A stretch of 64,000 nucleotides of DNA. It comes from Sciurus carolinensis. Taxonomy: Eukaryota > Chordata > Mammalia > Rodentia > Sciuridae. Position numbers and translations under genes: made by a program. Below the pieces are notes generated by a model. The model saw nothing but the letters and a program-made list of their open reading frames with translations. It was not told where the DNA came from and made no database searches. Every line of letters starts with the position of its first letter. Position 1 is the stretch's first letter. Shown here one piece after another: positions 1 to 11,325 of this stretch. The DNA is taken from contig NC_062220.1 in assembly GCF_902686445.1 (NCBI RefSeq), positions 94,178,143-94,242,142 of the forward strand, given 5' to 3'.

Positions 1-282
1 TACTTCATGGAATTCATTCCAAATCACAAACCTGGTTGATGATGAGCCTGAAGGATAGTCTACTGTAGCTATGCTAAATGGTACCACTTGGGGGAACTGG
101 GTGAAGATACATAGGATCTATCTTATTTCCTACAGCTGTGTGTGAATCTACAATTATCTCAAAATAACAAATCTAACTTAAAAAAAATAAGCAAATAAAT
201 CCACAGCATAAAAGCATGAATTTCTTATCCCATCATTTTCCTACTCCTGGAATTGCAGAATAACAAGAAACAAATAGAGGTT

Positions 283-333
283 AAAAAGAAAAAAAGAAAA
301 GAAAAGAAAGAAAGAAAGAAAGAGAAAGAAGGA

Positions 334-397
<64 letters not shown>

Positions 398-490
398 AGG
401 AAGGAAAGAGAAAGAAGGAAAGGGAAGGAAGGAAGGAAGGAAGGAAGGAAGGAAGGAAGGAAGGAAGGAAGGAAGGAAGGAAGGAAAGAA
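283..490. repeat. Compound AAAG / GGAA microsatellite (homopurine)
   Basis: An uninterrupted run of A and G only, about 208 nt long. The first half is mainly AAAG tetramers and the second half is mainly GGAA tetramers (from about 397 to 486). Open frames here encode only Lys/Arg/Glu or Phe/Ser/Leu repeats and are not genes. Confidence 0.97.
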
Positions 491-1674
491 CCAGTTCAGG
501 ACCCACAGTTGTGATTCTTTGGCTTCCATACTTATGGACATAGGCAGTGTATCAGGAGGCCTTCAAGTATAACAGAAGATACTGACTCAACTGATGTAAA
601 CAATAAGGAAAAAATTGAGTATTATATAGTGAGAAGTCTTGAGTAGGGTAGTCCTGGGGTCAGGTGATTCAGCAGCTTAACATTCATAATTGAAAACCAA
701 AATTCTTTCCAACTTTCTAGCCTACCTTCTTTATCAGGTCAGTTTTGTTCTCAAGCTAGCCTGGTTATGTTGGTAGATGACTGTTATCATGCCATGTTCC
801 ATATAGAGCTGCAAACAGTATCTCTTTTCAAGAGTCTCATTTCATGAGCAAGAAAATGTTTGCAAGTCTTTCTACTCTTCTCTTTGTCTGTTTATTTTAT
901 TGACCAGGATCAAGTCACAAGTAACTCCCTAAATGGATTCCTACTAGGTGGATGGGGTTGCCACTATCCTTATGACCTAGTCACCAGGAAGTGGGGACGG
1001 TAGTACCTGGAAAAAAAGTTAGTGTTCTGCTGCTGAATAAGAGCAGGGATCTAAAGAAGGGTAGGCATTCCATTACCAAGGGATCATGGTAAAGTTTCAG
1101 ACCAGCTTAGATGATGAAGAGGGAGTGGACACTAGAGTAACCAGAACAACTGGAAGGAATACACTTTGATACAGTCTGTTCCTGATTCCAAGTTATTGAA
1201 AATGATGGGACCAGCCTTTTATTAGGCTGGGGAATAAGAAGTAGGTAAGATTGAAGGGAGAGAGGCTGCCATCATGGAAACCCAAAGAATGGACTTTCTA
1301 CCAGGAGCCTGCAGAGGCTGTTCTGTTGTAAAGAATTCTGTCCTGGGTTAGAAAATGAGCAAAGGTTTTGTTTTGTCTTGCTTTGCTTAAATGAGGGTCA
1401 AGCTAAGGTGAAATAAGTTTAGGGATTATCTGAAATGAAAATTTTTTATAGTGAGAAAATGCACCAGTTACCTTTCAAATCATTTATTTCCTAGTTATCA
1501 AAGATTTCTTTTTTATTTGCTCCAAGTTTCTGACATACAAGCATGGTGCCCAGTGTAAGGATCCAGAGGGGACAAGAATCAGTCTGTGTATTGGAAGATG
1601 TGACCACATGTGGTAAAGGGCAGAGGGGTACAAAATATGATGAGATGTGGGATATGTACTGCCTCCCTGACTTC
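491..1674. other. Intergenic DNA, nothing recognised
   Basis: Mixed-composition DNA with no open frame of note, no CpG enrichment and no repeat family I can name with confidence. Parts may be old, decayed repeats. Confidence 0.6.
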
Positions 1675-1785
1675 AGACTCCAAGAGGCAGAGACTCTGAT
1701 ACCTTCCCCAGTGCCTATCTGTATCCCCAATGCCTGTCACATATTACATGCTCAAAAAATACTGACTGGATGAATTGAAACTTTC
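1675..1785 (+). mobile_element. L2 LINE 3' end fragment
   Basis: Shows the decayed L2 3' terminal pattern: a 'cccagtgcctatctgtatcc' segment, a 'tcacatattacatgctcaa' segment (consensus like 'gcacatagtaggtgctcaa'), then a 'tgactggatgaattgaa' end. Short and diverged. Confidence 0.5.
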
Positions 1786-2318
1786 CTTCTCTACTACCAA
1801 ACTATAAAAAGAAAGAATAGTATATTCTTACTGGAGGATAACCTAAAGACAAAGGAGGGAAGCTGAGGATATCTGTCATTCTTGTCTGACACATGCCCCA
1901 CATATGTGGTCCTAAAAGCACAGCCTCATGGGTGGCCTCTATCAGGACCTAATCCCTGTGGAGACAGTAGCTTACAGAGCTGCAATACAGGGGCAGCAAA
2001 TGGTGGGCAAGATGGAATCACCCAACTCAGACATGGCCTTCCCCATCCACAAGGAAAGAGGACACTGCACTCTTATTCACTAGTCTAAATTCTACTACTA
2101 GAACTGGACCAAGTGCTACATCTCCAAATCTGGAAGACCATCAGGTCTGTGTCACTGACCAAAGGTTGTTCTTTCCAGGGTCTGGCCAGTGAAAGGAGTT
2201 TAGGCACTGACTGATGAGCCCATGGAGTTTCAAGTATTGGGGAAACTGTTCCTCTCCCCCAGAAGAGTCTTACTAATGACCTTGTCAAAAAAGTCCTTCA
2301 AAATCTATAGAACTAATG
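1786..2318. other. Intergenic DNA, nothing recognised
   Basis: No repeat family or coding signal identified. Short frames on both strands lack start context and any family resemblance. Confidence 0.55.
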
Positions 2319-2437
2319 TTTTTTTTTTTTTCTTTCAAAACTGCTGTTTTGTTTTGTTTTATTTGTGATACTGGTGATCAAACTAAGGGTCTCACGCTAG
2401 ACTGACACTCTACCACTGAGCTACACCCTAGTCCTAC
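2319..2437 (-). mobile_element. ID-type SINE
   Basis: Read on the minus strand it shows the ID body with 'gctcagtggtagagtgtcag' (box A region), a degraded 'gatcaccagtatcac' 3' part, and an A-rich tail, seen as the T-rich start on the plus strand. Diverged copy. Confidence 0.8.
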
Positions 2438-3362
2438 AATTCTGTTTTTATTCGCTTGTTTCTATTTCCTCCTTTTCTTCTTTTATCTCCATTTCTCTTT
2501 TTTCTCTGTTTCCTTAGGTTTCTTCCTTTCTCTCCTGCTTCTCCAACTCTTCCTCCTCCCCCATAAATGTGATACTTTGGAAGCAAAAATATATTTTAAT
2601 ATTTATTAAATATTAAATTAAAAATATATTTTATATTTAATATTTGTTGTTTCTTTTCTCATGGTTCTTGACCCTTCATAGAAGACTATTCTTCCATATT
2701 AAATTGACTTTCATAATAGTTATCTGAAGACACAAGGACCCAAATATGTGTGAATTGAATACATTAAGAGAAAAAAAACAGTTATTTCAAACTAACATTT
2801 ACTCATTCTAGCCTCTACTATTTTAAAATTAGAGTTCAACTTGATATCATTCATACTGGAATCCCTAAAATTACAACTATCATCTATGTCTTACAGGCTT
2901 CCTTTATCTCTACAGCTATTTCCTGCTCTGTCTTCTATTTCCCCTGAGACTCATTATAACTTACTTATTGTTGGTATGAGGCTTTATCTGGCCAGGGAAA
3001 CAGGGTGCCTTTAAAAAAATAAATATGAATCCAGACATTTGAAGAGAGGTGGGGAAAGGACAGAAGTCATGAGATGTTGGCCATAACCTAGGTTGGTATG
3101 TTTGCTTTTGTCTGACTGAATTGACTTTATAACAAAAATATCTACCCATTTAATTAATTTTAAAATAGTTTCTCAAATGTTTATCAAAACTCAATGTGCC
3201 CATATAAAATTATTTATGCCACACTGCACAATATCCCAAGTCCAGATCTGAGTTCAACACCACCAGGTAATCCTTACATAGAACATCCCATGTGCCAGGC
3301 ATTGCATGAAGTGCTTTGTGCATGTGTGTGCGCATGCACACATGAGTACATGTACATTTATG
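2438..3362. other. Intergenic DNA with AT-rich block and GT-rich tail
   Basis: Contains a pyrimidine-rich stretch (about 2440-2565), an almost pure A/T block at 2585-2646 built of 'atattt/aaatat' words, and a short alternating GT segment near 3320-3365. No gene seen. Confidence 0.55.
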
Positions 3363-3760
3363 TGTGTTGATCAAATTTCCATTGCTGTGACAAAAATACC
3401 TGAGAAAATCAATTTAAAAGGAGGAAAGGTTTATTTTGGCTCATGGTTTCAAAGTTTTTATTCCAGGTTGATTGGTTCTATTGTTTTGGGGCCTGTGGCA
3501 AGGAAGAAAATGATGGCAGGGAGCACATGATGGAGCAAAGTTATCCACCTTGTGGTGGCCAGGAAACAAAGAATAAGAAAGGAAGGTAGGAGCCAAGGTC
3601 CTGGTATCCCCTTCAAGGGAACACTTCCAATCTCCTGAATTCCTTCAACTAGGCCCCCTCCTATAGTTTTTACCACCTCCCCAAAAAAAGCACCATGGAC
3701 TGGGGACCAAGCCTTCAACACGTGAGCCTTTAGGGGATATTTATGATACAAACCAAACAG
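3363..3760 (+). mobile_element. Solitary LTR, MaLR-like
   Basis: About 400 bp starting with 'TGATCAAATTTCCATTGC' and ending near 'gatacaaaccaaaca'. Internal words such as 'tttattttggctcatggttt', 'gatggcagggagcacatgat' and 'caccatggactggggacca' match the mammalian MaLR/ERVL-type LTR pattern. No internal retroviral genes are present. Exact subfamily not determinable by eye. Confidence 0.7.
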
Positions 3761-3798
3761 GTGGGTTCATTAACAACCCTACAAAGTAGGTGCTTTAT

Positions 3799-4170
3799 TC
3801 AGCTTGAGCTACCATTACAAAACACCACAAACTGGGTGGCTTAAACATCAGACATTTGCTTTCTCACAACCTGAACACTGGAAGCTTAGATCAAGGTGCT
3901 TACGGGGTGGTAAGGGTGTGGGCTTTCTGCTCAGGTGGCAGATGGCTGCCTTCTCACTGTGTGCTCATATGGCCTGTCCTCTGTGCTCCTCGGAGAGAAA
4001 GTAAGAGTGCATTCTCTTTCCATAAGGATGCTAATCCTATGGGATCAGGGTCTTTCTCTTAGTTCCTTAATTATTTCTTTAGAAGACCACATCCAAATAT
4101 AGCCACACTGGGAGTTAGTCTTCAAAATATGAATTTTGGAGGATGCAAACATTTAGTACATAACAGTAAG
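3799..4170 (+). mobile_element. MLT1-like LTR relic
   Basis: Begins with the typical 'gagctaccattacaaaacac' then 'cacaaactgggtggcttaaa' words and ends with a 'gaattttggaggatgcaaac' then 'ttagtacataacag' segment. These are hallmarks of MLT1 (ERVL-MaLR) LTRs. It lies about 40 bp after another LTR of the same superfamily. Confidence 0.75.
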
Positions 4171-4184
4171 TAATATTGTTCCTC

Positions 4185-4325
4185 CTTTTTTTTAGATTAG
4201 GAAACTGAGACCTAAACAAGTTGATTAATTTGCTCAAGGTCATCTAGCTGATAAATGGCAACACTAGATTTGAACTGGTATACCCATATTCTTAACACTA
4301 TGGTGTACCCTCTCTCTTCACCTAG
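4185..4325 (+). mobile_element. MIR SINE
   Basis: Contains the MIR core: 'gattaggaaactgagaccta', then 'ttgctcaaggtcatctagct', then 'atttgaactggtatacccat' and 'cttaacactatggtgtaccc'. Confidence 0.85.
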
Positions 4326-4638
4326 CACAAGGGTCGACCTATCATCTAACAACTCATCAATATTAGCAATCCAACATCCCCAATGCTTAGCCAAACTTTA
4401 GAGATTTTTCATGCATTTTTAAAAGGATTTTCTACAAGAAAATGATCCCTATTATTATTTTATTAGAAATTGATTTTAATATTATCAAATAAAAAAATAA
4501 CTTGTAGTTACTACAATCTAACTTTTTAAATGCTAACAAAACCTATCTATTTCTAAGTTTCTATAAACTCCTAAAACTTAACAACAAGAAAATAAACAAC
4601 CTAAAACCTATCTCAAAATTTTAAAAAATAATAATAGA

Positions 4639-4712
4639 AAGGACTGGGAATGTAGCTCAGTGGTAAAGCACTTAGCATGAACAAGGCCCTGGGTTGGTTC
4701 ATTGATGATGGA
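4639..4712 (+). mobile_element. ID-type SINE
   Basis: 'ggactgggaatgtagctcag' followed by 'tggtaaagcacttagcatga' and 'caaggccctgggttggttca' match the ID body with box A and a degraded box B. Tail lost. Confidence 0.85.
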
Positions 4713-5029
4713 AGTACAAGATGGTATAGTCACTCCGAAAGACTGGTGGTTTCTTACAAAACAAGTTTCTATATTTACCTCTAGTGGTTATAAATATAAC
4801 CAGTGATAGATTTTTCTAAAGGTTCTAGTACTTTTGAATGATTTAAAACTTTTTAACCCAATTTTTTACCCAGTAAATGAGAGCATTGTAATTTGGTGAT
4901 ATTATTCTTACAATTCTTGCTAGTGAATGAAGACTTGGCTAAGTAAATTTGTACTGAGGAGAATCTGATTGATAGACAACAATCCCAGGATTCTTAATGG
5001 GAGGATGTGAGGGATCAGTGCAGTGGACG

Positions 5030-5190
5030 TCTGAAATTTGGGTCTGAATCCTGAATCTGCTGTGTCCTCGAGCAAATTGTTCAACCTAAGTTTCAGCTTA
5101 CTCATTAGTAAAATACAGTTACTAATAACATCTACTTTATGTGAGGACTGAGTGAGACAATTCTTACTAAGTGTAAATTAAATAGTGCCT
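5030..5190 (+). mobile_element. MIR SINE
   Basis: Words 'gggtctgaatcctgaatctg', 'gagcaaattgttcaacctaa' and 'gtgaggactgagtgagacaa' follow the MIR consensus order. Confidence 0.75.
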
Positions 5191-6856
5191 GATTAAGAGC
5201 TTACTCTAAACTTTTATTCATAAACTCCAAAAGAAAATTTTTTAATACTTAAAAAAATAAGTATTCTTATTCTCCAAAGTCCTTAACAGAATGGAACACA
5301 GTGAGTGCCAAAAGAAGGGATGGTAGGTATCAAGAGGGGTCAGTGTCATACCCCAGCCATTCTCAGTTATTACAAGTGTCACCAGGAAACAGTAGAAGCT
5401 TTCTTATGAGGCAAAACCACCAGGCTTCACACAGGCGAGAACGTTGCTAGACCACAGGCCTTGACTTTAAACCACAACCAGCCTGACATGGGACCTGGGG
5501 AGCGACTCTTGCTTGATTCCCACAACAAACACGTTATCACCTGTGTAGTTCTTGTGAATTATGATAAATGTGTTTGTAGGTTCTGTCTTTTCAGAGGAAG
5601 ACATTGTGATGTGGGGCATTTCTCCCCATAATCTATTTTAAATTAGGCATTTCAGTTAATAGAATGAATTAAAACTATTAAGTACTACATAAAATATAAT
5701 TTGGCTGTCTGAGCCTAATTATAGACTGTTAGTATAGACACTCATCAACACAACTACCAGTCCCACAAACACAAGACTGCCTGCACCTGTATTGATATGG
5801 TGAGGAAGTCTGTGACCTAGGGAGTAGAGCCAAGTGCATGTGCTGTGATGGCTAAGAACCATAAGGGGGAGGTTCGAAGAAGACTATGGATTCTCTTCCC
5901 ACCTAGATCTTTGGACTTGGTTTTAAACCCCGATGGTTAGACAAGCGAGGACCAGAAAGTGATGAAACCATCTACAAGAAACCTTTTTGATACTCAGTTC
6001 TAAGCATTATTGTTTCAGATCCCTGGTGACAAGGATCAGAGCTGGGAAGAAGAGGTCATTGCCACTGTTTACACATAAAACTTCATTCTGTTCTGACAAT
6101 CCAAGGCTTGGAAGGCTTGGCAGGCTTGGCAGGCTTGGCAGCAGTGGAAGGGACCAGGTCCTTGGCTCAAGTGGTGTTGCTTTCATTATGGTCAGTGGAA
6201 GCACTGAGAATTTCCAAGTGGCCCTGCAGGAGGCAGACCTGGAGGAGCCAGAGCAGGAGAGAAAGGACTAGGTGGATCCTGCAGTTATGGCTGCTGGTTT
6301 GAAAGCTTGAATGACACACCTCGTGGGGATGCCCAGAAATAGCTGGAGGACACTGAGGTCAAGCTAAGAGCATGCTCTTACCTTTGTAATTTGGACATCA
6401 AAAGGAAATGTAACCTGCTTTTATGTAGTCTGGAAAGACCTAGACATGCTGTAACTAAACTGTAATTGCAATTAATGGGCTACTTTATAAGTAACCTAAT
6501 TTCATGGAGAAATTGGTGATTTGCAATAAAATAAGAATATATCCACTGACAAAATATCTATGAATTGGAGAAATTGAAAGACAAAAAAAAAAATTAAATT
6601 AGGTTACACAAAAAGAGAAAAATATAAAACTTGGGAAGACTGAAATTTGCCCATGGGTAACTTTTTACTACAAGTTCCAGCATTTTTTTCAAGGATTGTT
6701 TAGGAGTAGAAATAAGGAGAAAAGATGAACCAAGCCCTTGTCTCAAACATTTGCATATTGCACTACTTAAGACTAAGAAAATGTTAATTGTCCTTATCAA
6801 AGGATGAGGGGGTTGTCAGACATGGGCACTTTTGGTGCCACTGGGTTTTCGGATGT
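5191..6856. other. Repeat-poor intergenic block
   Basis: About 1.6 kb in which only a 9-bp minisatellite (6103-6138) is recognised. No coding frame is supported. The low density of identifiable repeats makes it one of several candidate intervals for conserved noncoding sequence, which cannot be tested without alignment. Confidence 0.5.
6103..6138. repeat. 9-bp minisatellite, four units
   Basis: Four head-to-tail nonamers: two 'aaggcttgg' followed by two 'caggcttgg'. A degenerate fifth unit, 'cagcagtgg', follows. Confidence 0.9.
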
Positions 6857-6950
6857 GTGTGTGCACGTGTGTGTGATACTAGGGATCAAACTCAGGGCCT
6901 TGTGCATGGTAGGCAAATGCTTTACCACTAAATTGTATCTCCAGCCCAGG
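6857..6950 (-). mobile_element. ID-type SINE
   Basis: Plus-strand text 'gatactagggatcaaactca' then 'gggccttgtgcatggtaggc' and 'tgctttaccactaaattgta' is the reverse complement of an ID body. A GT-rich stretch abuts its left end. Confidence 0.88.
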
Positions 6951-6979
6951 CACTACCTTTCATCCTAGAGTATCCTTAG

Positions 6980-7113
6980 ATTTTCTTTTTATTTTTTAAT
7001 GGACACAATATCTTTATTTTATTTATTTATTTTTATGTCATGCTGAGAATCGAAACCAGTGCTTCACATGTGCTAGGCAAGCTCTCTACCACTGAACTAC
7101 AAACCCAGCCCTC
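6980..7113 (-). mobile_element. Long ID-type SINE (sciurid variant)
   Basis: Reverse complement of an ID head followed by a longer A/T-rich tail. On the plus strand the tail reads 'aatggacacaatatctttat', then TTTA repeats, and the head reads 'gtgcttcacatgtgctaggc'. It is one of several copies of the same variant in the window. Confidence 0.88.
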
Positions 7114-7177
7114 ATATCCTTAGCTTTTGAGCCGCCTGTAAATCAGTCTTGTGAATTACTATAGACACACAGCACCA

Positions 7178-7235
7178 GGGGTGGAGATGTAGCTCAGTGA
7201 TAGAACACAGGCTTAGCACACATGAAGTTGCTGTC
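7178..7235 (+). mobile_element. ID-type SINE fragment
   Basis: 'gtggagatgtagctcagtga' and 'tagaacacaggcttagcaca' match the ID head. The 3' half is missing. Confidence 0.7.
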
Positions 7236-7439
7236 CTCTGGTGAGAGTCACCTGGCATGCAGACACTGGGTCTAGCACCATGGGACATATGCCTAACAGC
7301 ACCAGCTGGCATGCCACCATGAACTCCAATGAAATCACTTTCTAGTAAACTTTCTCTTGTTAAAGCAGTTTCTCTGAGACAAGGAAGCAGGAAAGCAATA
7401 TCAGTGGTCTTGACAATCCCTTCTGTCTTCCCATTTCCC

Positions 7440-7755
7440 TCCACTAATAAAGCTTCATTGGCTCATCCTTTGGGTCTCAGCTGGTAAGCCACTTCCTCAG
7501 AAAAGGCTTCCTTACTAGGCTATGCCTTTCATTGCCCTATTTACTTCCTCATATTTTTAGTAGTATGAATTATTCATATATGATGAATAAATATTAACTT
7601 AATTGTGCATTTAATTATTGCAAATAATATGGGCAGAGATCATGCCTGTGTTGTTCACTGATGTACCCTCAGGACCTAATCCAGTTTTTGGCACAAAGTA
7701 AGTTATAAAATTTACTGTATGAATGAATAAATGAGTGGATGAATGAATATTAGCA
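7440..7755 (+). mobile_element. L2 LINE 3' end
   Basis: Typical L2 3' region: 'gccacttcctcagaaaaggc', 'cttccttactaggctatgcc', then 'gcacaaagtaagttataaaa' and the terminal 'tgaatgaataaatgagtgga'. Confidence 0.75.
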
Positions 7756-7951
7756 TCTCTGCAGAGCTTTCCCTATGTGACTTAAGGTTTAGGCTAAAGC
7801 ATTAAAGGTGTTACCCACTCCTGCCACCAAATTTTTTTAATTACTTTTTGATATTATATGAGCAATACATGAATATATGCTCATTGTAAAAAATTCAAGC
7901 TCACGTTTTGCATATATCAAAGTTATGGTCTTATATATGTAAATTATGCAA

Positions 7952-8201
7952 CAATAAAGCTATTTGTAGGTGTAGTATTGGAGAGTGAACCCAGGAACAC
8001 TTTACCACAGAGCCCAAGTCATTGGTTTTTGTTGTTGTTGTTGTTTGTTTTTGTTTTTGTTTTGAGACAAGGTCTTGCTAAGTTGCTTAGGACCTCCCTG
8101 AACTGTTGAAGATGGTCTTGAACTTGTAATCATCCTGCGTCAGTTTCCCTAGTCGCTAGGATCACAGGTGTGCACCACCGTGCCTAGCAATAAAGCTATT
8201 T
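7952..8201 (-). mobile_element. B1-ID dimeric SINE with perfect target-site duplication
   Basis: Flanked by a perfect 14-bp direct repeat, 'caataaagctattt', at 7952-7965 and 8188-8201. The element between them reads on the plus strand as an inverted ID part ('gtgaacccaggaacacttta'), a GTT/GTTTT-rich linker, then an inverted B1 part ('gagacaaggtcttgctaagt' to 'caggtgtgcaccaccgtgcc'). The duplication shows the two halves moved as one unit. Confidence 0.92.
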
Positions 8202-9333
8202 TTTTAAAAAGCTATGGTCCCCTGTCACAATTCACATGAGCATAGTTCCATTCTTTTTCCTGGTCACAAAACCACTCTTAACAGTTTCATGTGTAAACTT
8301 CCAGATTTTCTTCTATGTGTTTTCACAGAGATAAATAAATATAAATATTCACATATTTACAAATATGTGAATTCACAGATATTCACATATCTGTGTTTTC
8401 ATGCACATATCTGGTATATACATATATTCAGAGTGTTTTAATCTGTATACAATCAGAAGGCAGAAGCTATGCTAGATATTGCAGAGGAAATTTAACACAG
8501 ATAATGAAAGAATTGAAAGGCCAAACAGAGAATGGCAAGAAGCCACTTCACCCTGGAACTGGAAGGATTGAAGAAGGAATCAGTGCTACTAGCAGCTGGG
8601 GCCACCTGGAAACATCTAGAACCATAGCAGCCCTTCCAGGCTACAGTAAGAAGCAGGGAGGAAGAAGTTGTCTGGCAGGAGCTGGAGACAGGAATAAGAT
8701 GTTGCCAGATACCATCTGAAATAGGGAGAAGAGAAGACATGACCTGTCTTCTGCCCTCCTCCCATTCTATAGTGTCCATCTCTTGCTCTCTTTGGTCAAT
8801 TCTACAAATGAGCCTGGAAAATGTTGTTCCCAAGGATGCAAACCCAGGATAGAAGATGATCTGGAACAGATCTAAGAGCAAACAGACAAAAGGCTGGCAT
8901 ATGTGGTTTAAAATAAAATTCATAAATAGCATCATGGCATATGTAGTGTTCTAAATTTATCACTTACCATTTTATAGAGATAAAATTCTGTTTAAAAGAA
9001 CCATGAGAGCAGGCTTGATCCACAGAATCAAGGGTACAGCGGGAGAGCACAAAGGTAGGCAGCAGAAGGCAGGCTTTTGTGGAAAAAATATATCCCTAGT
9101 GAAAGGAAAGTCATATCACAGAACAGCAGCTCAGGGAGCTGGGTGAGTGCTGGCCTCACTTTTCAGGGACCAGTCAGGACTGTTAAGAAGAGGTCAGGGG
9201 TGAGCTGATAGGACCAAAGACTCAGAGACTTTAGAGCTTGAAGGAAACTTGGGTCTCCCATTTCCTTTTATGACTGCTACAGAATGAGGAACAGAAGCAC
9301 AGAGCAGTGATGGTAGCCCAAAGGGTCTCTCTA
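8202..9333. other. Intergenic DNA, no supported gene
   Basis: Holds the longest frame upstream of the CpG island (147 codons, minus strand, 8492-8935). It has no recognisable domain, and the DNA has the texture of an old interspersed repeat. I find nothing to support expression. Confidence 0.5.
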
Positions 9334-9357
9334 TTTTTTTTTTTTTTTTTTTTTTTT
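9334..9357. repeat. Poly(T) tract, 24 nt
   Basis: Twenty-four consecutive T. Probably the poly(A) tail of a degraded minus-strand retroelement. No clear SINE body follows. Confidence 0.85.
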
Positions 9358-9624
9358 GTCTTTTGGAGATGTAGTGGGGGAGGTGTTAGGGGACAGTATA
9401 TCACCAATGCCTCTTCTTCCTGCTGTGAGTCACTGAGCAACTTAGTGAAGAAGACGTCATGAGGAATGAGAAGTTCTAAAAGCAGCTGCTCCAATATGTC
9501 CTGTTTTAGAGACAGTGCTAGGTACCTGGCATGTCTTATGAAGAAATTCACTGAAGACTATATTTTCCTTAGAAACTCCCCTAACCTCCAGAGTCTGATT
9601 CTAACTGCCATTGGTACAATTCTG

Positions 9625-9880
9625 GAGGCTTCGGTATGTCCCAGGCACTGTGCTAGACACGAAGATGAATGAGATACTCCAGGAGATCTAAGCCTCACAG
9701 GGAATCAGAGATAAATACAAATGATCATGATGCAATGTGATAAATATAATAATATCTGTGGCACAGAAAAGGGAGTGAATCATTGGTGGGGGAGACAAGC
9801 ACAAGGAGGTAGACAGAGAAGTTTTCCAGAGATGACATCAGAGAAAGTATTGAAGGAAGAATAGGAGCTTTTTTGATCTT
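9625..9880 (-). mobile_element. L2 LINE fragment
   Basis: Plus-strand words 'tcccaggcactgtgctagac', 'ggtgggggagacaagcacaa' and 'agaagttttccagagatgac' are the reverse complement of L2 3' sequence. Confidence 0.7.
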
Positions 9881-10605
9881 CAGCTCTGATGTTAAAATAA
9901 AATTAGATCAAACCTCCCTCAAACGCCACTATTATTCCTCATGAATCTCCACAACAACTGTTCTTGTCTGATTTACCTCTCATTACTTAGTGGATGCCAC
10001 ACACATATATATACTGCTCTTGATGAAGAAAAGTAGTTTACTGCCCCATCAACCAGAACTCACAGGGATGGATTAAGACCTTCAGAGGTTCTGAGCTCTG
10101 AAAAGTTGATGGTATTCCCACACATAATTTAATATTAAACAATGCCATCAGTCAAATGGCTATAAGGAAGTCCAGCAAAGTTCTGATTTGTCCTACAATG
10201 ATGCCTTGGATATGATTTTGAAAATATCAAATAGCCAGCTCTTACCCCTCAAATGTCATTCTGAGGGTTTTGGTCGCCCAGCCTTGCTGGTGCCCAGGCA
10301 TATGCTTAGACTGCCTGTGGGTGGTCCTGCTCTGAAGAGCAACCCTTTTCCACACCCAACACTGCAGCTGAGCTTGGCCTCAATAAATTTATATTCCTCT
10401 TCTTAACCAAATGTCCTTAAGGCTGTTCTTTCACTTCCCCATAGAGTGCTTGCGTTATGGCTTTGTTCTTTATGTCTTTCTGCCAGTGAATACTCAGGAA
10501 GGCCATCTGAAGGTCTAGCAGTTCTGGTTAACCATAGAGAAATGTAGATATGCAAAATAGTGTTCTTATACTGCACCCAGTCACTTGTAGCAAGAGGAAG
10601 ACTGT
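9881..10605. other. Intergenic DNA, nothing recognised
   Basis: No named repeat or gene. The short plus-strand frame around 10,188-10,406 has no family resemblance. Confidence 0.55.
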
Positions 10606-10755
10606 GCTGCAGTGGGTGCTTATGAGTATAGGCTTGTAAGACACATGTGGCTCAGTTCAACATATGCTTTTGTATTTAATCACACAATCTTGGGCAAGGT
10701 ACTTTATACCTGTAAGTCCAAGTTTCATCATCATCATAGAATTAACAATTGCACT
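10606..10755 (+). mobile_element. MIR SINE
   Basis: 'ttgggcaaggtactttatac' and 'ctgtaagtccaagtttcatc' match the MIR region that precedes 'tgtaaaatgggg' in the consensus. Confidence 0.65.
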
Positions 10756-10774
10756 AACGTCAAATGGTCATGTG

Positions 10775-11325
10775 CTGAACAAATATTTAATACACTTCTA
10801 CTGGATGCTAGGCACTGTCCTTGAAGAAGGAGATTCAGCAGTGAGCTAACAAAGACCCTGCCCTAGAGTTTATATCCTGTTGGAAGATGAGAGACAACTA
10901 AGAAAATAGATTATTATATTAGAAGGAAAAGGGACTAGGGAGCATTGGTGAGGTAGATGGACTGACCAAGAAATACTTAAGTGGAGAGACTCTATGGATG
11001 TGACAGCAGCAGGTGGGCATCAGGAGACAGTCTTCCAGGTAGAGGGATCAGCCTGCACAGAGGTCCTGAGACAGAAGCAAGCCTGCTATGTTTAAGGAAC
11101 AGTAAATCTGGCTGAAACCAACTGAGGGTGGAGGCGAGCAGAGGGAAATGAGGTCAGAGAGTGTGAGACTAGAAGGTTTTGAGCAGAGGAGTGGCATGAC
11201 CTAACTTGTATTTAAATAGGTCCACTCTGGCTGCTAGGTTGAGAAGAGACTTAGGAGACTGAGGGTGGAGGCAGGGAAACTGGTTAGGAAATGCCTGCAA
11301 TGATTCAGGTGAGAGATGACGCATG
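10775..11325 (-). mobile_element. L2 LINE fragment
   Basis: About 550 bp aligning by eye to inverted L2: 'ggatgctaggcactgtcctt', 'cagcctgcacagaggtcctg', 'gttttgagcagaggagtggc' then 'ccactctggctgctaggttg' and 'cctgcaatgattcaggtgag'. The order is that of the L2 consensus. Confidence 0.85.

Noticed and set aside
225..543. Open frames on both strands across the AAAG/GGAA tract
   Set aside because: They translate only to Lys/Arg/Glu or Phe/Ser/Leu repeats and are produced by the microsatellite.
2585..2646. A/T palindromic block as a possible origin or matrix attachment site
   Set aside because: Low-complexity A/T words give self-complementarity by chance. Nothing specific supports a function.
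8492..8935. 147-codon minus-strand frame, the longest upstream of the island
   Set aside because: No domain or family resemblance and no splice or promoter context. The DNA looks like decayed repeat sequence.
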